Of a stretch of DNA of 64,000 nucleotides, positions 17,670-25,836 are shown one piece after another. Origin of the DNA: Bacteroidaceae bacterium (GTDB taxonomy: Bacteria > Bacteroidota > Bacteroidia > Bacteroidales > Bacteroidaceae). Each line of letters opens with the position of its first letter. Within the stretch, counting starts at the first letter, position 1. The position numbers and the translations under genes were made by a program. Location: NCBI GenBank assembly GCA_030843315.1, contig JAUUPT010000013.1:1-64000 (forward strand). Reading direction: 5' to 3'. The notes below the pieces were generated by a model that had not been told where the DNA came from, did not search any database, and saw only the letters and a list, made by a program, of their open reading frames with translations.

Positions 17670-18553
17670 TTCTTCTTTCCGTAGAAGCACATAAAGTATA
17701 TCCCGATAATGACGAACGGAATACTGAGCCATTGTCCCATATTCAGCGCCATGCTGTCTTCAAAGTTCACCTGGTTCTCTTTGAGGTATTCGATGAAGAA
17801 GCGGAATACGAATATCTCCGTCAGGCAGAGGCCGAAGAAGAATCCGCGATGATAGCCTACGGCAGCCGATGAGGGCGTAGCAGCCGGGGCGCTGCCATAG
17901 CCTTGTGCCTTCGCTGCTTTCTTTATTCCCCTCTTGTACAGGTAAACCATACCCAGGAAGAAGATGAAATAAGCGATTGCCTCGTAAAGTTGTGCCGGAT
18001 GGCGTGGCAACATGTCTACGCGTTCGAAGACGAATGCCCAGGGCACATCGGTCGGCTTGCCGATAATCTCGGAGTTCATCAAATTGGCAAGGCGGATGAA
18101 GCAGGCAGTGATGGGAGTGGCAACAGCTATCATGTCCAGTATATCCATGTAGTGCATCTTCATCTTGCGGCAATACATCCAAAGGGCAATGATAAGTCCC
18201 AGCGTACCGCCGTGACTGGCGAGGCCTTCATATCCGGTCCATTTCCAGCCACCGTCGGGCAGGAAGTGAACGGGTAGTATCATTTCCCAGAAGTGATGCA
18301 GGTAATAGTCGGGCTGGTAGAACAGGCAGTGTCCCAACCGTGCCCCAATCAGTATGCCGAAGAAGCAGTAGAAAAAGAGCGGTTCGAACTTGGCGTCACT
18401 GAGTTTCTTGTCACGGAACTGTTGGCGCACTATCAGGTAGGCAAGCCCGATGCCAACGACCCATAGCAGGCCGTAATAGCGGATAGGAATACTTCCGAAG
18501 AGGTTGAACAGTTCGGGATTGGGATTCCAGTTGATGGAGAGGAGTGGTAACAT
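17657..18553 (-). CDS. lgt: Prolipoprotein diacylglyceryl transferase
   Basis: This is the inner-membrane enzyme that transfers a diacylglyceryl group from phosphatidylglycerol to the lipobox cysteine of prelipoproteins. The 298 residues contain about seven hydrophobic segments. Family blocks are IPIRYYGLLWVVGIG (~22-36), the HGGTLGL loop (~114), the Lgt signature around RLANLMNSEIIGKPTD (~157-172) and the HPAQLYEA motif (~184). Length is normal. It is the last gene of the ychF - unknown - panE - lgt series, with a 22-bp gap after panE. Many proteins in this window (SusD homologs, GH76, GH43) would be its substrates. The last codons fall in a repeat shared with another intergenic site. Confidence 0.96.
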   Translation of the reverse strand: MLPLLSINWNPNPELFNLFGSIPIRYYGLLWVVGIGLAYLIVRQQFRDKKLSDAKFEPLFFYCFFGILIGARLGHCLFYQPDYYLHHFWEMILPVHFLPDGGWKWTGYEGLASHGGTLGLIIALWMYCRKMKMHYMDILDMIAVATPITACFIRLANLMNSEIIGKPTDVPWAFVFERVDMLPRHPAQLYEAIAYFIFFLGMVYLYKRGIKKAAKAQGYGSAPAATPSSAAVGYHRGFFFGLCLTEIFVFRFFIEYLKENQVNFEDSMALNMGQWLSIPFVIIGIYFMCFYGKKKAGR

Positions 18554-18575
18554 ACGATTCTGTTTTATTGGTTTA

Positions 18576-19505
18576 TTATTCGGGTTTCTTGAACTTCTCT
18601 GCCACCATCCTGTACGTCGGAATATCTATTCCGTGTTCTTCGGCAGCTATAATCATATCGAAGAGTAGTCCTTGCACTTCGCTTTCGTGCCCTTTGGCTA
18701 TGTCCTTCTGCATGGAAGCGGTGCTTTCGGGAGCGAGTTTGTCGATAACTTTGAGGTTGTATTCCACTACATCCTCGTTGAATTCAATGCCCAGCTTCTT
18801 GCCCAAGGCGGCGCTTTCGCGGGAGAGTCCGATGAAGGTATCACGAACCTTGCCCGGCTTCTGCACTTCGCCCATAGGAACGTCGTAGTAAGCGCCGGTG
18901 ACTGCCATGGCAGAGATGAACGACCATTTGATGAATGTATCGCGGTTGATGTCCGGCGATATCTCAGCCTTGATGCCGCTTTCGTGTAAGTCGCTCTGTA
19001 TGGCTTCCAGCAGTCCGTCGGGGACGATGGTGCCTCTGTGTGCACCATACACCAGGCGGAAGATCTTTCCCATTTGGGTAATCTCTCCTTTGCCCGATAC
19101 AAAGCCTACGATGTAGATGCAACCATCGAGTACTGTGACACCGGGAACAAGGCGTTGGATGCGGGGGCCGGTGCCGTAAACATTCAGGATGGGAATGACT
19201 ACCGTGCCTTTGTGTGCGGCACGCTTGATAAGCTCCGTAATGGAATCTACGGAATAGCCTTTGACGCAGACAAAGATAACGTCTGCCTTGCCTTGAAATT
19301 CTTCGGCGGTAGAGGCTTTTACCTTCAGAGTATGTTCGCCTTTCAGGTCGGAATGCAGCAGCAATCCGCGTTCGCGCAGGGCGGAGAGATGTTCGCCGCG
19401 GGCAATGCAGGTTACATCTTTCCCGGCAAGTGACAGGAAGGCGGCAATAGAGCCTCCTACACCGCCGGTGCCTGCTATGAGATATTTCAATGTACTGTTT
19501 GCCAT
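18576..19505 (-). CDS. panE: 2-dehydropantoate 2-reductase (ketopantoate reductase)
   Basis: The 309-residue cytoplasmic protein begins with the NAD(P)-binding motif GTGGVGGSIAAF (~13-24). It has the ApbA/PanE C-terminal helical domain, with the expected lysine in NRDTFIKWSFISA (~195). The reaction is NADPH-dependent reduction of 2-dehydropantoate to pantoate, in pantothenate and CoA synthesis. The ApbA/PanE family contains paralogs of unknown substrate, so the exact step is probable rather than certain. Spacing to lgt (22 bp) and to the upstream 270-aa gene (22 bp) points to one transcript. Confidence 0.85.
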   Translation of the reverse strand: MANSTLKYLIAGTGGVGGSIAAFLSLAGKDVTCIARGEHLSALRERGLLLHSDLKGEHTLKVKASTAEEFQGKADVIFVCVKGYSVDSITELIKRAAHKGTVVIPILNVYGTGPRIQRLVPGVTVLDGCIYIVGFVSGKGEITQMGKIFRLVYGAHRGTIVPDGLLEAIQSDLHESGIKAEISPDINRDTFIKWSFISAMAVTGAYYDVPMGEVQKPGKVRDTFIGLSRESAALGKKLGIEFNEDVVEYNLKVIDKLAPESTASMQKDIAKGHESEVQGLLFDMIIAAEEHGIDIPTYRMVAEKFKKPE

Positions 19506-19527
19506 TTGTATAGTATGGTTTAGAGGG

Positions 19528-20340
19528 TTATTCTATGTATTCTTCTTTCTCCATATAGTAAAGTCCTTCACCGCGGTCACCATTTCCCAAATCTTCCAGT
19601 TCTACTTTGAAGATGCGGTAAGGGAAGCCTTTCTTCGGATGTTTGGGATAGTCTACCGTCAGCAGGTAGGCGTTGCCATATTCATCGGCTTCATAATACT
19701 CTTTTATCTCTTGTTTCATCAAGACAGGCACTTCTTCACCGTCTATCCAGACGGTGGCTTTCAGTTGCTCAGGGCGTGGTGCCCATTGGGATTCTTTGGC
19801 TTCTTTGCTCTGAGTCTGTTGCTCGATGTTGCCAAGGCTTTCGCCGTGTATTATGGAAGATGGTTTGGCTGTCTTCATCCATTCATAAGTACGCGTCAGG
19901 CTCATAGGGCGGACGTATATCTGATAGGTAGGCATGGCTCCGGGAATGCGGAAAACACGCAGGCCGTAAACTTCCATACGGTTGTAGCGGATGTCGAGTG
20001 TAGTGTCGCGGTCGGCAATGAAGTCCCATGCCCAGAATTCCAGGCGGTGCTCACTTTCGGGCAGCCCGCTTTTCATGGCAAAATGGACATAAGAGGGGAA
20101 GTAGATAGAGGTTAGGCTTTGATATTTGCCTTTAGGTACGCGGGCAGTGTAGTATCCGTCTTTGTTGCTGAAAACTTCTACCACACAGTCGAATCGTGGG
20201 TTTTGCCAACAAACGCTGGCACTGTCTATGGGCTGGTTGTCAAAGTCTGTCACCCGTCCGCGGATGGTGACGGAATCTTGTTGCTGCGCATAAGAGGTAG
20301 CACAGCAGATGCAAGCGAGGAGAAAAAGGAGATGTTTCAT
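19528..20340 (-). CDS. Secreted protein with an N-terminal carboxypeptidase-regulatory-like domain, function unknown
   Basis: The 270-residue protein has a signal peptide (cleaved near SYAQQ, ~19). Residues ~24-100 (VTIRGRVTDFDNQPIDSA and the following strands) match the beta-sandwich CarboxypepD_reg-type fold that also opens SusC proteins. The remainder is rich in charged and aromatic residues and is not recognised. There is no transmembrane barrel, so it is not a TonB receptor. It sits 55 bp after ychF and 22 bp before panE. The operon context is housekeeping and gives no functional hint. Confidence 0.7.
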   Translation of the reverse strand: MKHLLFLLACICCATSYAQQQDSVTIRGRVTDFDNQPIDSASVCWQNPRFDCVVEVFSNKDGYYTARVPKGKYQSLTSIYFPSYVHFAMKSGLPESEHRLEFWAWDFIADRDTTLDIRYNRMEVYGLRVFRIPGAMPTYQIYVRPMSLTRTYEWMKTAKPSSIIHGESLGNIEQQTQSKEAKESQWAPRPEQLKATVWIDGEEVPVLMKQEIKEYYEADEYGNAYLLTVDYPKHPKKGFPYRIFKVELEDLGNGDRGEGLYYMEKEEYIE

Positions 20341-20353
20341 AGCGGTATGTTTT

Positions 20354-20382
20354 TAAATCGCCAGTTGTTAGCTGGCGATTTA
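20354..20382. terminator. Hairpin between ychF and the 270-aa gene
   Basis: A perfect 11-bp stem (20354-20364 with 20372-20382, 7-nt loop) lies 14 bp past the ychF stop. It lacks a T-run on the minus strand, so partial termination or mRNA processing is equally possible. Confidence 0.5.
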
Positions 20383-20395
20383 ATTGTTTTCTTTG

Positions 20396-21499
20396 TTACA
20401 CATTGAAGCGGAAGTGCATGATGTCTCCGTCCTGCACTACGTATTCCTTGCCTTCAACGCCGAGCTTGCCGGCTTCTTTCACTGCGGCTTCCGAGCCGTA
20501 CTGAATGTAGTCGTTGTACTTGATGACCTCTGCGCGGATAAAGCCTTTCTCAAAGTCCGTATGGATGACACCGGCACATTGCGGGGCTTTCCAGCCTTTC
20601 TGATAGGTCCATGCCTTTACTTCCATTTCTCCGGCAGTGATGAAGGTTTCGAGGTTCAGCAGATTATAAGCTGATTTAATCAGACGGCTTACGCCGGATT
20701 CTTCCAGCCCTACTTCTTGCAGGAACATCTGGCGGTCTTCGTAAGTCTCCAGCTCGGCAATGTCAGCTTCGGTCTTGGCGGCTACTACCAATATTTCGGC
20801 ATTCTCGTCTTTTACAGCTTCGCGTACCATGTCTACGTACTTATTGCCGCTGACGGCACTCGCTTCATCTACGTTGCAGACGTACATCACCGGCTTGGAA
20901 GTCAACAGGAAAAGGTCTTTGGCAGCCTTCTGCTCGTCTTTGGTCTCGAACTGTACGGTGCGGGCCGATTTGCCTTGTTCGAGGGCTTCTTTATATTGTA
21001 TCAATACATCGTAAGCCAGCTTTGCCTGCTTGTCGCCGCCCGTCTGAGCCTGCTTCTGTACTTTCTGGATGCGGCTTTCTATGGTTTCGAGGTCTTTCAA
21101 TTGAAGCTCGTAGTCGATAATCTCCTTGTCGCGCACGGGGTTGATGCTTCCGTCTACATGCGTCACGTTGTCGTCGTCGAAGCAGCGCAGTACGTGGATG
21201 ATGGCATCCGTCTCGCGGATGTTGGCGAGGAATTTGTTACCCAGACCTTCGCCTTTGCTGGCACCTTTCACCAGTCCGGCAATGTCCACAATTTCTACAG
21301 TTGTCGGGACGATGCGTCCCGGATGTACCAGTTCGGCCAGTTTTGTCAGTCGTTCATCGGGTACGGTGATGACACCTACGTTCGGTTCTATTGTACAAAA
21401 AGGGAAGTTTGCCGCCTGTGCCTTTGCATTGGACAAACAATTAAAAAGCGTCGATTTGCCAACGTTCGGCAGTCCGACAATACCACATTGTAAAGCCAT
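20396..21499 (-). CDS. ychF: Redox/translation-associated GTPase-ATPase YchF
   Basis: The 367-residue cytoplasmic P-loop protein opens with Walker A GLPNVGKST (residues 9-17), followed by the Obg-family DIAGLVKGASKGEGLGNKFL switch region (~72-90). A helical domain sits in the middle and a TGS domain at the C-terminus (~280-365). YchF is the universally conserved Obg-family member that prefers ATP and binds ribosomes. Length and motifs are standard. It is the first gene of its series, with a promoter box at 21576-21583. Confidence 0.97.
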   Translation of the reverse strand: MALQCGIVGLPNVGKSTLFNCLSNAKAQAANFPFCTIEPNVGVITVPDERLTKLAELVHPGRIVPTTVEIVDIAGLVKGASKGEGLGNKFLANIRETDAIIHVLRCFDDDNVTHVDGSINPVRDKEIIDYELQLKDLETIESRIQKVQKQAQTGGDKQAKLAYDVLIQYKEALEQGKSARTVQFETKDEQKAAKDLFLLTSKPVMYVCNVDEASAVSGNKYVDMVREAVKDENAEILVVAAKTEADIAELETYEDRQMFLQEVGLEESGVSRLIKSAYNLLNLETFITAGEMEVKAWTYQKGWKAPQCAGVIHTDFEKGFIRAEVIKYNDYIQYGSEAAVKEAGKLGVEGKEYVVQDGDIMHFRFNV

Positions 21500-21575
21500 T
21501 ATCTATTTCGTTATTTAGAGTTATCTTTTTGCCTTATACGGTTAAAATCTTTCTTTTATACCGCTATTCTGCTTG

Positions 21576-21583
21576 CAAAGATA
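21576..21583 (-). promoter_or_regulatory. -7 box of the ychF promoter
   Basis: The minus strand reads TATCTTTG (TAnnTTTG), 76 bp upstream of the ychF start codon. Confidence 0.45.
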
Positions 21584-21688
21584 GGTATTCTTCCGTTTAT
21601 TGCCTTAAAAGATGGCTTTTTTCTCGTTCAGGTATCTGATTTGTAACTATATCCGGTAAGTAAGATTGTACTTTTCGTGACTTCTACC

Positions 21689-21696
21689 TATCTTTG
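21689..21696 (+). promoter_or_regulatory. -7 box upstream of the MBL-fold gene
   Basis: TATCTTTG matches TAnnTTTG exactly. It overlaps a GTG at 21696, so that GTG cannot be the start; the ATG at 21717 or 21723 must be used. Confidence 0.5.
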
Positions 21697-21716
21697 TGCG
21701 TGCAAAAAAGAAAGAA

Positions 21717-22538
21717 ATGATAATGAAAACTGCTGAGATGGAACTAGTGATGCTTGGTACAGGAAATGCCGGTGTCACGAAATGTTATAATACTTGTTTT
21801 GTTGTCAAAACAAGGGAAACAGTATTGCTGGTTGATGCCGGCGGTGGCAATGGTATCTTGAATCAGTTGGAGAAGGCTGATATCGCTATTGGCGATATAC
21901 ATGAAATGTTTGTTACCCATGCCCATACCGACCACATCTTGGGTGCTATCTGGATGATTCGCATGGTGGCTCAGAAGATTCTTAAAGGGCAATACACGGG
22001 TGGTTTCCGTATTTATGGGCACGATAAAGTATTACAGGTGCTGGACTGGATATGCCGTATGACGCTTCCTGCTAAGATTGTATCTGTGTTGAATAAGGAT
22101 ATAGAGTTCTGTGAGGTGAGGGATGGAGACAAACTTCAGATTGGAGATTTGTACTTGCAGTGTTTTGATATTGCATCGACCAAAGAAAAGCAATATGGCT
22201 TTCGTGCCCTGCTGCCGAATGGGCGGGTATTGGTCTGCCTTGGAGACGAGCCTTATAATGAGCGGAATCGCTCTTATGTAGAAGGAGCGGACTGGCTGTT
22301 GTCCGAAGCTTTTTGTCTGTATAAAGACCGCGATATCTTCAAGCCCTATGAGAAGCACCACAGCACGGCATTGGATGCCGGCCGGCTGGCACAAGAATTG
22401 AATGTGAAGAACCTATTACTGTATCACACCGAAGACCGTACACTGGATACCCGCAAAAAACAATATACGGAGGAGGCTACCCGGGAGTTTTCGGGAACTG
22501 TATATGTTCCTGATGATTTGGATAGGATAATCCTTTAG
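21717..22538 (+). CDS. Metallo-beta-lactamase-fold hydrolase, ribonuclease-Z-like
   Basis: The protein has about 273 residues and no signal peptide. The MBL metal motif THAHTDHILG (from ~69) supplies the HxHxDH ligands, and there is a later aspartate in CLGDEPY and a C-terminal histidine in LLYHTEDRT. The N-terminal GTGNAG and overall layout resemble ribonuclease Z and related phosphodiesterases. True RNase Z has a flexible exosite arm that I do not clearly see, so tRNA 3' processing is uncertain. The gene is convergent with the HD-domain gene and their ends overlap by 4 bp. The start was set by the promoter box immediately upstream. Confidence 0.75.
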   Translation: MIMKTAEMELVMLGTGNAGVTKCYNTCFVVKTRETVLLVDAGGGNGILNQLEKADIAIGDIHEMFVTHAHTDHILGAIWMIRMVAQKILKGQYTGGFRIYGHDKVLQVLDWICRMTLPAKIVSVLNKDIEFCEVRDGDKLQIGDLYLQCFDIASTKEKQYGFRALLPNGRVLVCLGDEPYNERNRSYVEGADWLLSEAFCLYKDRDIFKPYEKHHSTALDAGRLAQELNVKNLLLYHTEDRTLDTRKKQYTEEATREFSGTVYVPDDLDRIIL

Positions 22539-23179
22539 ACGATGATGCCGGATGCGGCTGTTTCTTCTTTGAATAGCCGGCGAAAGACTTCTTTTAGTTG
22601 AGATTCGTCAGCAATGATAGCTTGCAGTTGTTTCAGTCGTTCTGCATTTTTGCCATTAGGAAACCAAAGTTTCAGGTAACCGCCGGGGGCGTATTTCTCC
22701 ATTAAATGCTTATGGAAGCGTTGATAGTGCCATTCTTCGTCGGCGGTGGGATTTTGCTTTAAACCATATTGCACGGTGCGGCGCAGGGTGATATCCGGGT
22801 CGATAATACGGTCGGCTTCGGCAACAATACGTCCGTAGATGCTGCGGGGCTCATGGTCGGTGGAGGCACGATGGTCTTCTACGGCCTCTCTCATGGTCTG
22901 TATCTCTTCTTCCGAAAACCACTGGCGCAGGGTGGTATCCGCTGTCAATATCTCACCGGAAACAAGGTGATGGGTAGCACGGTCGCGGCACAATCCTGTG
23001 TCATGGTAGGCAGCGATAGTGTAGGCCATACGGTCGTCAACTTCGGGATGCCGGCGGGCGAGGGCAAGGCTTTCTGAAATGACGGTCTGCACATGCGAGA
23101 GGTTGTGCGCCTTGTCGAAGTCCTGGTATCGGGGAATGATTTCTGTTTCTATGTAATGAAGGAGTGTGTTGGGTATCAT
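22535..23179 (-). CDS. HD-domain phosphohydrolase, substrate unknown
   Basis: The 214-residue soluble protein has the HD-superfamily pattern. A first histidine lies in HNLSHV (~25-30), the HD pair in AAYHDTG (~57-63), and further metal-type residues in EDHRAS (~101) and EADRI (~119). HD proteins of this size act on nucleotides or phosphorylated metabolites. Nothing here resembles the ppGpp- or dGTP-specific members. Its 3' end overlaps the convergent MBL-fold gene by 4 bp with no terminator between them. It starts 53 bp after the 581-aa secreted protein gene and may be cotranscribed with it. Confidence 0.75.
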   Translation of the reverse strand: MIPNTLLHYIETEIIPRYQDFDKAHNLSHVQTVISESLALARRHPEVDDRMAYTIAAYHDTGLCRDRATHHLVSGEILTADTTLRQWFSEEEIQTMREAVEDHRASTDHEPRSIYGRIVAEADRIIDPDITLRRTVQYGLKQNPTADEEWHYQRFHKHLMEKYAPGGYLKLWFPNGKNAERLKQLQAIIADESQLKEVFRRLFKEETAASGIIV

Positions 23180-23232
23180 GCTTCGTTATCTCGTTTATAT
23201 TATCTATTATATTGAACTTCTACCATGCTAAA

Positions 23233-24978
23233 TTAATAGTTACTTTCTGAATACGTACTATCTTGCTTGTCCTGGTTCAGAGGCAAAATGGAGGGTACGG
23301 GTAGGGGAATATTAACAGGAATAGAACCTTTGATGTTGCCTTCATTGACAATCGTGGTGAACCAGGCGATGGGTTTTTCGCACTCCACGCGGTAACCTTT
23401 GTCGGCTATATAGAGATTACAACTCACAGGCTTTCCGGTGGCATCGTAAACGTTAAAGTTGTAGTCGGCCAAGATTTCGCCGTACTCTCCGAATTCTTTC
23501 GGTGAGAGTCCAAAGTAGATTGAGTTCTTCTGATAGCGTACATTCTCGGGCAAAGAGCCGATGTCGTAGCGGGTTACTTTGAAATTGGGGTAGGTATAAT
23601 CTACGGTACCCGTTAGTCTGCAACCTTCTTCGACAGGGATTGGAATGTCGGCAACGGGCATGGAGTGAGGGTAGGCGTTGACGTTGAAGAAACGTTTTTC
23701 GTCGAGTGTCATACGGTAGGGCATTTTTGGGGTGGAGATTTCTGTTTTTTCACCGTTGGGGTACACAATTGCCTGATGGCTGAACGACAGCTTGGCGGTA
23801 TAGTGCTGAATGTTGAAACTGGCAGGCAGGAAGGCAACGATCCGCATCGTTTCTGCCTGGGGAAAATAACTGTAGGGAACTACTTTCAATTTCTGTATCA
23901 AAGAGTTATGGGTTTCGTTTTGTACTGGTGCGTCGATGTTGCGTGCATCGATATCATGCTGGATAGAGTATGGTGGGGTGGTGGCGAAGGTCTGTTGTTG
24001 CAGATTAATGTCGAGGTGGTGCATGGAGTTGGATAATACTGTGAGATCCAGTCGGGCAATGCGGCCGGTGGCTTGCAGACGCACTACGTAAAGCGGATGT
24101 TGCAAGGTGTCATTGGGAGCAGTTGCGGTGTTTAGGGGGTGCTCCTTCCATTGGGCAAGCATTTCTTCCCATGGGCCTTCGGGATCTTCATCATTCCATA
24201 ACCACAGGGCATGGCGGAAGTCATCCACGAGGGTTTCAAACCCCAGAACTTCTCCTTTGCTGCCGTTGGCGACGCCTTTGATGCGGGCAGTGGTGTGGTA
24301 TAGCGTCTTTTGCGTGTCGGGATCCCGCACTTCTTTCTTATAGTTGGGATAATAGATGTCAAATTCCGGTTGATATTTCAGTTCGGGGGAGTCAGATGCT
24401 TTTTCTTCTTCCCAAACCATGTCGTAGTAAACGGCTACGTAGCGGCTCATTTGAGTATAGGCATAATTCCGTTTGCGGCTCTTATCTTCAAACAGCAGGT
24501 AGGCTACATCATCTTCCATATTCATCAGAGTTGCTTCCAACTGGTCGAAACGGCGGGGGACGCCAATGTCGGCAGCACTGAAAAGAAGGTGTGCAGAGCT
24601 GTCGGGTACGGCTACTTTCGCCCGGGCGTTGTATCGCTTTTGGTCTATCATATCTATGTCTATAGAGTGGGGCAGCAATAGTTGCGTGTCGTATTTGGGA
24701 CGAAAGCGTAGGTTGTCGTAAAAGATACTGTTACGCAGAATTCCAGCAATTTGGGTCGAGTCGGTCACTACCGGAAAATCTTTGTAGTACGACCGCATAT
24801 CCATGTCCTCAAAGGGGAATGGGTAGTAAAATACGTCGTCTTGCTGGAGTTTTTCTTGTTTTAAGAAGTCTATGAAGAGTTGGTAGCGGTCATCGCTTAC
24901 GGTAGTCTGCGCGACACAGTGAAATGTGCTTAGAAAGCTTATTAATAGAATGATACAAATAGTTTTAAGTCGGGTCAT
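23233..24978 (-). CDS. Secreted protein of unknown function, 581 residues
   Basis: It has a clear signal peptide (hydrophobic ~5-20, cleavage near CVAQT, ~24). The mature protein is beta-rich, with many Tyr, Phe, Pro and Asp residues and an acidic helical N-terminal part (~25-130). I recognise no catalytic motif, lipobox or transmembrane barrel. A Pro-rich tail precedes an Asp/Gln/Ser-rich C-terminus. It is preceded by its own promoter (25060-25067) and followed at 53 bp by the HD-domain gene. It is probably periplasmic or outer-membrane associated; no role is proposed. Confidence 0.7.
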   Translation of the reverse strand: MTRLKTICIILLISFLSTFHCVAQTTVSDDRYQLFIDFLKQEKLQQDDVFYYPFPFEDMDMRSYYKDFPVVTDSTQIAGILRNSIFYDNLRFRPKYDTQLLLPHSIDIDMIDQKRYNARAKVAVPDSSAHLLFSAADIGVPRRFDQLEATLMNMEDDVAYLLFEDKSRKRNYAYTQMSRYVAVYYDMVWEEEKASDSPELKYQPEFDIYYPNYKKEVRDPDTQKTLYHTTARIKGVANGSKGEVLGFETLVDDFRHALWLWNDEDPEGPWEEMLAQWKEHPLNTATAPNDTLQHPLYVVRLQATGRIARLDLTVLSNSMHHLDINLQQQTFATTPPYSIQHDIDARNIDAPVQNETHNSLIQKLKVVPYSYFPQAETMRIVAFLPASFNIQHYTAKLSFSHQAIVYPNGEKTEISTPKMPYRMTLDEKRFFNVNAYPHSMPVADIPIPVEEGCRLTGTVDYTYPNFKVTRYDIGSLPENVRYQKNSIYFGLSPKEFGEYGEILADYNFNVYDATGKPVSCNLYIADKGYRVECEKPIAWFTTIVNEGNIKGSIPVNIPLPVPSILPLNQDKQDSTYSESNY

Positions 24979-25059
24979 GTTTCTTTTATGTGAGTAAATA
25001 GAACTTTGAAGATATCTTTCAATCAGGGGCGTATCTCATGCGTCTCTCTTTTCGAAGCA

Positions 25060-25067
25060 CAAATATA
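25060..25067 (-). promoter_or_regulatory. -7 box upstream of the 581-aa gene
   Basis: The minus strand reads TATATTTG (TAnnTTTG). It directly follows the T-run of the preceding gene's terminator, with one base between. Confidence 0.45.
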
Positions 25068-25100
25068 GAAAAAAGCCGAAATGTATCACACATTCCGGCT
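25068..25100 (-). terminator. Terminator of the DUF3836-type gene
   Basis: An 11-bp stem (25074-25084 with 25090-25100) with one mismatch and a 5-nt loop is followed on the minus strand by six T. It lies 64 bp past the stop. Confidence 0.75.
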
Positions 25101-25164
25101 ATTTTATAAAAAGGTTCTTGGTTATTGTTAGGAGTGAAATAGCTATTAAGAGAGAATGAAACAA

Positions 25165-25557
25165 TTACATATTAGGGTTGTCCATGGTAACCGTCATTTC
25201 GGGAACCAGTACATATTCACCCTTTTTATTGTTCCATTTATAATAAGTAGTAGTTACACTCTTGCCTTGGTAAGCATAGCGGATGCACATATCGTTGCTC
25301 CAACTATTCTTGGTGCTGTTCCATTTCAGAGCTTCACTTTCAGTCATACGATTTTGGTCGTCGTACTTATAATTGTACTTCATATAGTTGGCAAGTGTGC
25401 TGCCATCCATCTTGTATACAGTTTCGGCAACTTTCAATCCGTTTACTTCTTCCGAATTGTAAATGAGGTTGCTCTTGTTGTCTGCTGATACATTTAATCC
25501 ACACACTAAGAAAAGTGCTGAGATAATCGCTGTTTTTAAAGATACTTTTGCTTTCAT
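25165..25557 (-). CDS. Small secreted protein, DUF3836-like
   Basis: The 130-residue protein has a signal peptide (cleavage near NVSADN, ~26). The body is made of Tyr/Lys/Asn-rich strands (YNYKYDDQNRMTESE) that resemble the DUF3836 family of Bacteroidetes exported proteins. No function is known for these. The gene is monocistronic: a -7 box lies 62 bp upstream and a good terminator lies downstream. The upstream AT-rich region carries a 14-bp direct repeat that could be a regulatory site. Confidence 0.65.
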   Translation of the reverse strand: MKAKVSLKTAIISALFLVCGLNVSADNKSNLIYNSEEVNGLKVAETVYKMDGSTLANYMKYNYKYDDQNRMTESEALKWNSTKNSWSNDMCIRYAYQGKSVTTTYYKWNNKKGEYVLVPEMTVTMDNPNM

Positions 25558-25593
25558 GGTTATATGCCTTTAATTGATTTAACTTACTATTTA

Positions 25594-25680
25594 TTATCAA
25601 TATGTCATTGATTTCGCTGCAAAGGTACGGATTATATTGACATATATATTAAAATCAGATTAAATTTTATCAATATGTCA
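25594..25680. promoter_or_regulatory. 14-bp direct repeats flanking the promoter of the DUF3836-type gene
   Basis: TTATCAATATGTCA occurs at 25594-25607 and 25667-25680, 73 bp apart. An inverted partial copy (TTGACATATA, 25638-25647) lies between them. The -7 box TACCTTTG (minus strand, 25620-25627) is located inside the pair. Confidence 0.4.
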
Positions 25681-25725
25681 GTATGTGGCGCTTTAGTATG
25701 CTTTCCTTTTGGCAAGATAGATGAA

Positions 25726-25759
25726 TAAAAAATATCCGGTAGGAAGACTACCGGATATT
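25726..25759 (-). terminator. polA terminator
   Basis: A perfect 12-bp stem (25731-25742 with 25748-25759, 5-nt loop) is followed on the minus strand by a run of T. It lies 78 bp past the polA stop. Confidence 0.8.
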
Positions 25760-25836
25760 CTAATGAGCAAACTGTATTTTGAAAGGAATAGTTCTGTTGC
25801 TTTCTGATTGTAAGTTAAATAACGTTATAAGCCGAT

